Shown: piece after piece, positions 51,691-58,270 of the stretch
Numbering within the stretch: the first letter of the stretch is position 1
Layout: each line of letters begins with the position of its first letter
Assembly: GCF_023715505.1 (NCBI RefSeq)
Contig: NZ_JAMBOH010000016.1
Span: 65,602-129,601 of the forward strand
Direction: 5' to 3'
Source of the DNA: Neobacillus cucumis
Lineage (GTDB): Bacteria; Bacillota; Bacilli; Bacillales_B; DSM-18226
DNA: 64,000 nucleotides
The notes under the pieces: generated by a model
Told to the model about the DNA's origin: nothing
The model's database searches: none
Seen by the model: only the letters and a program-made list of their open reading frames with translations
Position numbers and translations under genes: made by a program

Positions 51691-51842
51691 GAAAAGCGTA
51701 AGCGCCTTGGTCAGGGAAAAAATGAACTACTTTTTTCCTAGCCTCGACAAGCATAAGACGAGCCGGCTGAAAGGTTGTTTTTTAACCTTTTGGACGGATT
51801 GGCTGTAGACCATCGAGGGGCTAGGCGCTGGAGCTAGACAAT
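51691..51842. repeat. Bacillaceae dispersed palindromic repeat between tctC and tctB
   Basis: A block of about 152 bp begins GAAAAGCGTAAGCGCC and ends CTGGAGCTAGACA. It includes a complementary pair (CTAGCC-TCGA and TCGAGGGGCTAG), a hairpin GGAAAAAA / TTTTTTCC, and AAGGTT / AACCTT. I recognise this type of element from other Bacillus-group intergenic regions. It inserts an extensive secondary structure in the tctC-tctB mRNA. Confidence 0.7.
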
Positions 51843-51910
51843 TCTCAAAGTCAAAAACTTTTATACTTATCCTTAAAATAGGGAGGAGATAATCCCCCTC
51901 CCCTTCCAGC

Positions 51911-52951
51911 TTACTTCTGCATCCCTAACGCAGTTAATAATTGTTGGACCTGTTTATCTTGTTCTGCTAAGAACTTTTTGAAGTCGGATCTGTTTTTATA
52001 TTCTAATTCCCAGCCCTGTGTTTCTACTTCTTGTTTCCATTCAGGGGATTGAACTAATTTATCGATGGTCTTTTCCCAATAAGTCTTAGCTTCTTTGGAC
52101 ATTTTTTCCGGACCAAAAATACCGCGCCAAATAGTAAACTCTGCATCAACACCTTGTTCTTTTGCAGTAGGGACATCCTTGAAATCTCCGCCTAGTCGTT
52201 CAGAGGCAGTTATCGCGAGTACTCGTACCTTTCCGGCTTTTAAGAACTCCTTCACACTTGATGCATCGGTACCAATTACATCAGCATTACCGCCAAGAAG
52301 TGCCGTAATCGCTTCACCACCCCCATCATAAGAAACATATTTAATTTTAGTAGGATCCACTCCGTATTTATAAGCCGGAAGGATTGAAATTAAATGGTCC
52401 ATGGAACCTGGTGCGGAACCACCTGCAAATGTTAATTTAGAAGGATTCTTCTTAACTTCATCTAGCACGGATTTTAAATCCTTAAATTTAGAATCCTTTT
52501 TAACCACAATGGCCCCGAAATCTTTTGTCAGCTGGGCGAGCGGTGTGGTATTTTTGTATCCGTATGGACTGTTCCCCTCTTTTTTGAGATTGTTGATAAT
52601 AATTGGCGGTGAACTCACAAAGAGCATTTCATTATTTTCAGCCTGCTGTGTTGCATATTCGGCCATAAAGACTGCTCCGCCCCCGCCCGGCTTGTTCTCA
52701 ACCGTCATAGGCTGTTTAACGAGTTTTGTTTCACTTAGTACCTTTGTAAAGGAACGGGCTGTTAGATCCCAACCACCTCCAGCACCAGACGGCGCAACCA
52801 CTGTGATTGCTTTTGTAGGATAATTGGTATTCTCCTCTTTCTTACCAGAATTCGAACCTGCTGTCTCTTTACTGCTGCTGCTACATGCACCCAAGCTTAA
52901 TGCCAAAGCACCTGCACACATTACTGCTGAGATTTTTTTAATAGAAAACAT
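51911..52951 (-). CDS. tctC: Tripartite tricarboxylate transporter substrate-binding lipoprotein TctC (Bug family)
   Basis: A 346-aa extracellular binding protein. The lipoprotein signal peptide ends in LALSLGACSSSS (Cys near residue 23). The Bug-family body includes ITVVAPSGAGGGWDLTARSF, AGGSAPGSMDHL and DGGGEAITALLGGNADV. It captures a carboxylate for TctAB. It is first in the operon, with a perfect-consensus cre box between promoter and ribosome site. Confidence 0.92.
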   Translation of the reverse strand: MFSIKKISAVMCAGALALSLGACSSSSKETAGSNSGKKEENTNYPTKAITVVAPSGAGGGWDLTARSFTKVLSETKLVKQPMTVENKPGGGGAVFMAEYATQQAENNEMLFVSSPPIIINNLKKEGNSPYGYKNTTPLAQLTKDFGAIVVKKDSKFKDLKSVLDEVKKNPSKLTFAGGSAPGSMDHLISILPAYKYGVDPTKIKYVSYDGGGEAITALLGGNADVIGTDASSVKEFLKAGKVRVLAITASERLGGDFKDVPTAKEQGVDAEFTIWRGIFGPEKMSKEAKTYWEKTIDKLVQSPEWKQEVETQGWELEYKNRSDFKKFLAEQDKQVQQLLTALGMQK

Positions 52952-52965
52952 TTCACATTCCCCCT

Positions 52966-52980
52966 TGTAAACGTTTTCTT
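52966..52980 (+). promoter_or_regulatory. Cre (CcpA) box upstream of tctC
   Basis: TTGTAAACGTTTTCT matches WTGNAANCGNWNNCW at all 15 positions and is nearly palindromic. It lies 15-29 nt upstream of the tctC start, downstream of the likely promoter, a position typical of CcpA roadblock repression. Confidence 0.75.
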
Positions 52981-53080
52981 AATTTTACAAAATTTTCGAT
53001 TGTTTTAAATATTATATATTTAAGTCGCATTAAAAACTTAATCACCATTTTGTTCATAAAGTTCATGACTGAAAAATTCC

Positions 53081-53123
53081 AAAAAGAATACCACCTAGTT
53101 TTTTCTCTAGTGGTACTCTTTTT
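53081..53123 (-). terminator. Terminator of the 37-aa ORF unit
   Basis: AAAAAGAATACCACCTAG pairs with CTAGTGGTACTCTTTTT (one mismatch) around a T/C loop. Read on the minus strand it is a strong stem followed by a T-run, 32 nt after the stop of the small ORF. Confidence 0.7.
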
Positions 53124-53154
53124 ATTGTTTACTTATTGTCAAACTAGCTATATC

Positions 53155-53268
53155 CTATCGTCCCTGTTTTAAGAGATACTTGGATGTATTTTCTAAGATT
53201 GCTAAACGGATCAGCTTCACTTTTATATCCTTACTCAGTGAAAGCCATTCAGGTGTACTAATTTTCAA
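53155..53268 (-). CDS. Possible small protein of 37 aa, unknown function
   Basis: A TTG at 53268 follows AAGGGGGAG at a normal distance. The frame encodes a basic peptide (MKISTPEWLSLSKDIKVKLI to the end SKYLLKQGR) predicted to be helical. A strong terminator lies just downstream, giving a self-contained unit of ribosome site, frame and terminator between tctC and the carboxypeptidase gene. I do not recognise a family and the coding evidence is limited to this architecture. A decayed gene end is the alternative. Confidence 0.5.
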   Translation of the reverse strand: MKISTPEWLSLSKDIKVKLIRLAILENTSKYLLKQGR

Positions 53269-53566
53269 TTTATACTCCCCCTTAAGATTATTTTTCAATT
53301 TTTTTGATTAATCCGGATGGGTTAATATAACGTTTTCGATACTTATGTTTTTCCCGAATGTCCGAATACTCTAACATAGTTTTCATTACCATTTTCTTTG
53401 AAATTTCAACATATTTTTCGATCTATATATTTGGTTCTAGTTAATGGAATCTTACTTTAAGACTAGTAGTTTATTACTAACTTTCAAAATTTTTGAAATT
53501 GATAGTTTATTAGGTAAACGAAGTATGTTAGTATTTCTTTAATTAAATAACACTTGGAGGGAATAA
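53269..53566. other. Intergenic region upstream of the M14 carboxypeptidase gene
   Basis: About 300 bp of very AT-rich sequence that must contain the divergent promoters of the 37-aa ORF and the carboxypeptidase gene. No gene, repeat or clear operator is visible. Confidence 0.4.
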
Positions 53567-53569
53567 GTG

Positions 53570-54865
53570 ATGAAAAAGAAAAAGGTATTCGGATACATAC
53601 TATCAACCGGCATTTTAGCTGCTTCACTTGGATGCGGTTCCACGGCTGTTTTTGCAGAACCAACCACTACTCCTAATGGACCATGGGTACAGGACCAACA
53701 GTACCCTTCCTTTGAAAGTTTAATGTCAAATGAGCAATTAGAGGCAAAATTAAAGCAGTTGGAACAATCTTCTAATGGAAAAATGAAACTTGAGCAATTT
53801 GGAACATCCAATGATGGCAATCCCCTTTACGTGGCAAAACTTGGTGATAATGATCCAAATAAGAAGCGGGTTCTAGTATATACACAAATACATGGTAACG
53901 AACCGCTCGGCACAGAAGCAACAGTCGAGTTGATCCAAAAACTATCAACTGGAGGCAAGGAGGCTGATAATATATTGGACAAGGTCAATGTTTGGTTCGT
54001 CCCTCGTATTAATCCGGATGGTACAGCTAATCAATACGAAGGCAAGCCATTCCCTGTTAGATACTCACACCAAACCTGGAATCCAGAAGAATTAGGGCTG
54101 CCAGCAGGCACGATTGCTCCTTGGTATTACAATGCAGAAGGCAGTGAACGAGCGCAAAATAATGATGGTAAAGTGGTATACGGCATACCTGGGTTTGACC
54201 TAAATCGTGATTTTAACCCAAATTATGATTTTAATATAAACGAAGAAATTAAAAAGAATCCGCAAAAAGTGGCAAATTTATTAAATAGCAGTGGTACAAA
54301 CAATGGTTCACAAGCATCATTCGTCTTTTCACCTGAAACACGTGCCTTAACAAAATTAGTAAAGGCATTTGATCCAGATGTGGCAATTGACCTTCACCAT
54401 CGCGGTTTTAATCAGTTATCAGAAGAGGATAACCGTTCTGTCTCTATTCAGCTTTTAGCTCTATTTACAACTAAACCATACATTGATCCTTTCAGTGGAA
54501 GGACATATAAAGTGGATTACAATGTAGAAACATTTAGCAAAAAAGTAAATGCAGTGGCCTATGAATCCTTGCAGCGAGGGAATTCTTCTTACGGAGCGAT
54601 TCAAAAATACCCTCAAGTGAATTACCCCGGTTCAGGGTTAGGAGCCATCCAGTTAAATGGCACTGCCACCATGTTAATTGAGATAAAGGGACAAACCCAG
54701 ACATTGGGGCAAAAGCAAAATGGAATGTTAAAGGAAACAGCAAAAGTGCCTGTTATGGGTGTTCTGAATAGTTTAGCTGATGGTTCAATTGAGAATGCAG
54801 ATCCGGCGGTTTATGATGCAATCCCAGATTATTCATTGCCAGTAAACGCTGGCGGGAATAAATAA
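53570..54865 (+). CDS. Secreted M14 family zinc carboxypeptidase
   Basis: A 431-aa protein with an N-terminal Sec signal peptide (KKKKVFGYILSTGILAASLG, cleavage near AVFAEP). The M14 metal ligands are visible: HGNEPLGTEATVELIQ (HxxE) and the third His in VAIDLHHRGF, with VPRINPDGTANQYEG and FDLNRDFNPNYDF forming the substrate (Asn-Arg) pocket. The catalytic Glu lies in MLIEIKGQTQTLGQK. It removes C-terminal amino acids from extracellular peptides. The ATG at 53570 is used, 8 nt after GGAGGG; a GTG one codon earlier is possible. It is a single-gene unit with its own terminator. Confidence 0.88.
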   Translation: MKKKKVFGYILSTGILAASLGCGSTAVFAEPTTTPNGPWVQDQQYPSFESLMSNEQLEAKLKQLEQSSNGKMKLEQFGTSNDGNPLYVAKLGDNDPNKKRVLVYTQIHGNEPLGTEATVELIQKLSTGGKEADNILDKVNVWFVPRINPDGTANQYEGKPFPVRYSHQTWNPEELGLPAGTIAPWYYNAEGSERAQNNDGKVVYGIPGFDLNRDFNPNYDFNINEEIKKNPQKVANLLNSSGTNNGSQASFVFSPETRALTKLVKAFDPDVAIDLHHRGFNQLSEEDNRSVSIQLLALFTTKPYIDPFSGRTYKVDYNVETFSKKVNAVAYESLQRGNSSYGAIQKYPQVNYPGSGLGAIQLNGTATMLIEIKGQTQTLGQKQNGMLKETAKVPVMGVLNSLADGSIENADPAVYDAIPDYSLPVNAGGNK

Positions 54866-54877
54866 TAAATAAATGAT

Positions 54878-54917
54878 ACAAGGGATGAGTTAAATAGCTC
54901 ATCCCTTGTACTTTTTT
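54878..54917 (+). terminator. Terminator after the carboxypeptidase gene
   Basis: A perfect 12-bp stem ACAAGGGATGAG / CTCATCCCTTGT with an 8-nt loop is followed by ACTTTTTT. Confidence 0.88.
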
Positions 54918-55085
54918 CCAAAGATATATATATAGCCTCTATTTGGATAACTAACATTCATATCCTATTGCATTTTCCATGTTAGGAAACCTAACACATT
55001 CAATGAAATCCTCTATTACCTCCTTTATACTTCAACGTATCAACCTAATAAAGGTTCTTCATTTTTAATTGAGGAACAAAAATTG

Positions 55086-55216
55086 CTTTCTAGGGTTCCG
55101 TTTAAACACGTTTTTAAAGCCTGGTCCGAGAGAGAGCGTACAGTTCAGCTGTATACACGGAGGGATAAAAGCCCGGGAGAATTTTAAATATAAAATTCTC
55201 CCGGGCTTTTTCTTTT
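55086..55216 (+). promoter_or_regulatory. Guanidine-I (ykkC) riboswitch with intrinsic terminator, copy 1
   Basis: The aptamer has the ykkC consensus blocks in order: TCTAGGGTTCCG (55090-55100), CTGGTCCGAGAGA (55121-55133), TACACGGAGGGATAAAAGCC and CCCGGGAGA (to 55180). It binds guanidinium. The final aptamer segment GCCCGGGAGAATTTTA (55171-55186) is also the 5' arm of a perfect 16-bp terminator stem whose 3' arm is 55191-55206, followed by TTTTTCTTTTT. Ligand binding should hold the 5' arm in the aptamer and turn the downstream permease gene on. Confidence 0.93.
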
Positions 55217-55241
55217 TCAGAAAAAGGATGGAAAGGGATGG

Positions 55242-56600
55242 ATGAAAATGAATGAAAACCCAACACTTGTAAAATCACTGACACTGCACCAAGTTGTTTT
55301 TATGGGACTTGCTTGGATGACACCAATGATCTATTTCACTGTTTATGGAGTCGCCTCCCGGGCCGCCGGAGGAATGCTAGCAGCGGCTTATGTAACGGCT
55401 TTTATTGCTATCTTCTTTACGGCTTACAGCTATAGTCAAATGGTCAAGGCCTATCCAATCTCAGGTTCAGCCTATATTTATACGAAAAAGGCAGTCCATC
55501 CTATTGCTGGCTATCTTGTTGGCTGGGCCCTTCTATTAGATTATATATTCTCACCAATCATTGCGATCCTCACCTTTGGGATATTCATGAATACCGAATT
55601 CCCTTCTATTCCTGTTTTTGTTTGGATTATCGTGATGAATATTGTCCTTGCCATCGTCAACATTGTTGGCATAAAATCAGCGGCACGTGTGAGTGGTTTA
55701 TCTGTCCTTTTTCAAATAGCTTTCATCATTCTCTTTTGTATTTTAGTAGCAAAGGATATCATTACGGGTCAAGCAGACTCTAACTCTATTTTCTCTTTGG
55801 CACCTTTTTTTAACGACCAACTCTCCGTTGGCGGAGTTCTATCAGGCGCTGCACTTATCTGCTTCTGTTTCCTTGGTTTTGATGCTGTTACTACCATGGC
55901 TGAAGAGACCATCAAAGCCAAGAAAACGATACCTAAAGCCATTTACCTTATAGTCATAATTGCAGTGATTATGTATGTTGCTATATCCTATTTATCGCAA
56001 ATTGCCTTTCCAGATTTCACTTTTACAAATCCGGATAATGCGGCATATAGCCTAGTTCATCTTGTTGGCGGCAACTTATTAAGCTCCATCTTTATTATGG
56101 TACTAATCGTAGCTACTTTTACACAGGGAGTCTCTTCTGTTACAAGTGTCAGCCGCTTCCTTTTTGCACTTGGGCGTGAATCCATTTTACCAAAAAAATT
56201 ATTTACGACCATTCATCCAAAATACAAAACACCTGTTTCCAACATAATCTTTGTTTCGGTAATATCGCTTTCCGCTGTGTTTATTAATCTGGATTCAGCT
56301 GTTCTATTTGTAAGTTTTGGTGCGTTAACTGCATTTACCTTTGTTAATCTTTCAGTCATCTTCCATTACTATATAAAGCAAAAAAGAAGGTCACCAAAAG
56401 AAACGTTTTTGTACCTAGTTTTCCCACTTGTTGGTGCTGCTTTCATCGGTTGGCTCCTTACCTTACTTGATAAAACCACTCTTATGATTGGATTGATTTG
56501 GGTAACGATTGGATTTGTTTACTTAATTATTAAAACAAAATGGGAGGCAGCAAGAACCAGAAAATACCCAATCTCAAATGTTAATCAAATAATAGATTAG
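55242..56600 (+). CDS. APC superfamily permease, guanidine-riboswitch-controlled
   Basis: A 452-aa amino acid-polyamine-organocation permease with about 12 helices. The first helix has the APC-type GLAWMTPMIYFTVYGVAS, with YSQMVKAYPISGSAYIYTKK after helix 2, and GALICFCFLGFDAVTTMAEE (APC helix 6 region). Because a guanidine-I riboswitch lies directly upstream and guanidine-degradation genes follow, guanidine or a guanidino compound is the likely substrate, and import fits a nitrogen-scavenging locus best. That assignment is inferred. The ATG at 55242 follows AAAGGGATGG; ATG 55248 is a possible alternative. Confidence 0.85.
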   Translation: MKMNENPTLVKSLTLHQVVFMGLAWMTPMIYFTVYGVASRAAGGMLAAAYVTAFIAIFFTAYSYSQMVKAYPISGSAYIYTKKAVHPIAGYLVGWALLLDYIFSPIIAILTFGIFMNTEFPSIPVFVWIIVMNIVLAIVNIVGIKSAARVSGLSVLFQIAFIILFCILVAKDIITGQADSNSIFSLAPFFNDQLSVGGVLSGAALICFCFLGFDAVTTMAEETIKAKKTIPKAIYLIVIIAVIMYVAISYLSQIAFPDFTFTNPDNAAYSLVHLVGGNLLSSIFIMVLIVATFTQGVSSVTSVSRFLFALGRESILPKKLFTTIHPKYKTPVSNIIFVSVISLSAVFINLDSAVLFVSFGALTAFTFVNLSVIFHYYIKQKRRSPKETFLYLVFPLVGAAFIGWLLTLLDKTTLMIGLIWVTIGFVYLIIKTKWEAARTRKYPISNVNQIID

Positions 56601-56707
56601 TAAAAACCATGTTAGTAAATCTAACACAAATGTTGTTGGATCTGACAAACAAACGATATACTAAAACCATCTTAAATAAAGGTTTCCACAAGGGTTGGAG
56701 ACAAAAA

Positions 56708-56838
56708 AGCTGTCTAGGGTTCCGTTTAAAGAAATATCTTTAAAGACTGGTCCGAGAGATAGCGTACAGTTTCTACTGTATACACGGAAGGATAAAAGCC
56801 TGGGAGATTTACTCTCTCGATGGTTTTTATCCTTTTTT
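56708..56838 (+). promoter_or_regulatory. Guanidine-I (ykkC) riboswitch with intrinsic terminator, copy 2
   Basis: The same consensus blocks recur: GTCTAGGGTTCCG (56712-56724), CTGGTCCGAGAGATAGCGTACAG, TATACACGGAAGGATAAAAG and CCTGGGAGA. The terminator differs from copy 1. GGATAAAAGCC (56790-56800) pairs with GGTTTTTATCC (56822-56832) around a GAGA/TCTC extension, followed by TTTTTT, so it competes with the aptamer's 3' strand and the linker before it. It precedes the four-gene degradation operon. Confidence 0.93.
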
Positions 56839-56862
56839 ATTTATTCAAAGGAGGAAAATGAC

Positions 56863-57600
56863 ATGAACAGCATATCACCCGTTATTTCAAAAATCATCCC
56901 AGCAGGCGGAAAATGGTCAGGGCATATCAGTTGGGGAAAGCAGATCACTTTCACTGCACTTGAGGACAGTGCAAATGTTTCTCTGCTATTATATAACGCT
57001 AATGATCCTGCCGAACGTTACAATATGCCGGATACATTGAAAGCTCAGCACACTTCCCATCTCACGAAAGGGAATGTCCTTATGAGTGACAATGGCCGGG
57101 TACTAGCGAGCATCATTGAAGATTCGGTCGGCTGGCATGATACCATTACAGGTTATACGACTCGATCATTGACCAATCAAAAATATGGAATCACTACTTA
57201 TCAAATCGAACGAAATGACTATTACAGAAGCGGCGAAGAAAACTTTGCGGTTGAGCTTTTCCGAAATGGCTTGACCTCTAGAGATCTCTCCACTGTCGTT
57301 AATCTGTTTTCCAAAGTTTATTGCGATAATGAAGGTGATCTACATTATGTTACAAAGAACTGCAAAAAAGGTGACACGATCACGCTTCGAACAGAAATGG
57401 ATGTGATTTTGGTATTATCCAATACACCCAATCCGCTGAACCCAAATCGTTCATACCCATCAGTACCAGTTCAATTCACGATTACTGAAGCTGAACCAAT
57501 GTCAGAAAATGATACCTGCTTAAACCATCGACCTGAAAACCGACGTGCTTTCGAAAATACATGGGAATACGTTCTATTATCCAAAGGAGGAATCCGCTAA
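56863..57600 (+). CDS. DUF1989 protein, carboxyguanidine deiminase-type subunit (urea-carboxylase-associated protein)
   Basis: A 245-aa cytoplasmic protein of the DUF1989 family, often annotated as urea carboxylase-associated protein. The family pattern is KIIPAGGKWSGHISWGKQIT, then EDSVGWHDTITGYTTRSL and ILVLSNTPNPLNPNR. Paired members of this family are known to convert carboxyguanidine to allophanate and ammonia. This subunit keeps the WHDT motif but lacks the Cys residues present in its partner. The start is ATG 56863 after AAAGGAGG; an open frame running back through the riboswitch to 56695 is not coding. It overlaps the next gene by one nt (TAATG). Confidence 0.87.
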   Translation: MNSISPVISKIIPAGGKWSGHISWGKQITFTALEDSANVSLLLYNANDPAERYNMPDTLKAQHTSHLTKGNVLMSDNGRVLASIIEDSVGWHDTITGYTTRSLTNQKYGITTYQIERNDYYRSGEENFAVELFRNGLTSRDLSTVVNLFSKVYCDNEGDLHYVTKNCKKGDTITLRTEMDVILVLSNTPNPLNPNRSYPSVPVQFTITEAEPMSENDTCLNHRPENRRAFENTWEYVLLSKGGIR

Positions 57601-58250
57601 TGGCTGTTTTAAATCATGCAATCAGTGAAAGGAAAATGGAAAATAGCTTTTACAACAAAACCATTCCAGCTGGAGAAGGCTGGATTTACACACTCGAACC
57701 AGGCCAAGTCCTACGAATCGTTGATTTAGAAGGAAATCAGGCGGCAGATACCCTGTTTTACGATGCTGACCAGCCATCTGACCATTACAGTGCCATTAAC
57801 ACCATTCAGCGTCAAGGAAATGTTTATTTATCAACAGGTTCGATTCTTGTATCTGAATCTGGAAAAGAGCTTGTAAAAATTGTTGCCGATACATGCGGAC
57901 GTCACGATACACTAGGCGGTGCTTGTTCTGCACAAAGCAACACGGTTAGATATTCACACAATACTCTGCCAATGCATAATTGCCGCGATACCTTTATGCT
58001 TCAGCTAGCCAAACACGACAGCCGCTTTACTAAACGGGATTTGGCTCCAAATGTCAATTTTTTTATGAACGTCCCTCTTACTCCAGAGGGAGGATTGACT
58101 TTTGAAGATGGTGTCTCAGCTCCAGGTAAATATGTTGAACTGCAAGCAATCAGCAAAACACTCGTCTTAATCAGCAACTGCCCGCAGCTTAACAACCCAT
58201 GCAACGCTTATAACCCTACACCTATACAAGTATTGATTTGGGATAAATAA
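57600..58250 (+). CDS. DUF1989 protein, carboxyguanidine deiminase-type catalytic subunit
   Basis: A 216-aa DUF1989 protein, the paralogous partner of the preceding gene. It carries ADTCGRHDTLGGACSAQSNT (Cys-Gly-Arg-His-Asp and Gly-Gly-Ala-Cys) and SNCPQLNNPCNAYNPTPIQ with further conserved Cys. In the other subunit these are Ser/Thr/Gly or absent, so this one is the better candidate for the active site. The start ATG 57600 shares a base with the upstream stop and follows AAAGGAGG (57584-57591). It acts between the carboxylase and allophanate hydrolase steps. Confidence 0.88.
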   Translation: MAVLNHAISERKMENSFYNKTIPAGEGWIYTLEPGQVLRIVDLEGNQAADTLFYDADQPSDHYSAINTIQRQGNVYLSTGSILVSESGKELVKIVADTCGRHDTLGGACSAQSNTVRYSHNTLPMHNCRDTFMLQLAKHDSRFTKRDLAPNVNFFMNVPLTPEGGLTFEDGVSAPGKYVELQAISKTLVLISNCPQLNNPCNAYNPTPIQVLIWDK

Positions 58251-58270
58251 CAACTAAAGGAGTGCTCATC

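Noticed and set aside
51674..51754. N-terminal extension of TctB
   Set aside because: It is encoded by the dispersed repeat and has no ribosome site, while GTG 51673 has GGAGGT at the correct distance.
56695..56862. N-terminal extension of the first DUF1989 protein
   Set aside because: The extension is the riboswitch read as protein; a strong ribosome site precedes ATG 56863.
58262..58270. GTG start of the carboxylase three codons upstream
   Set aside because: The GTG is part of the ribosome site AAAGGAGTG; ATG 58271 is correctly spaced.
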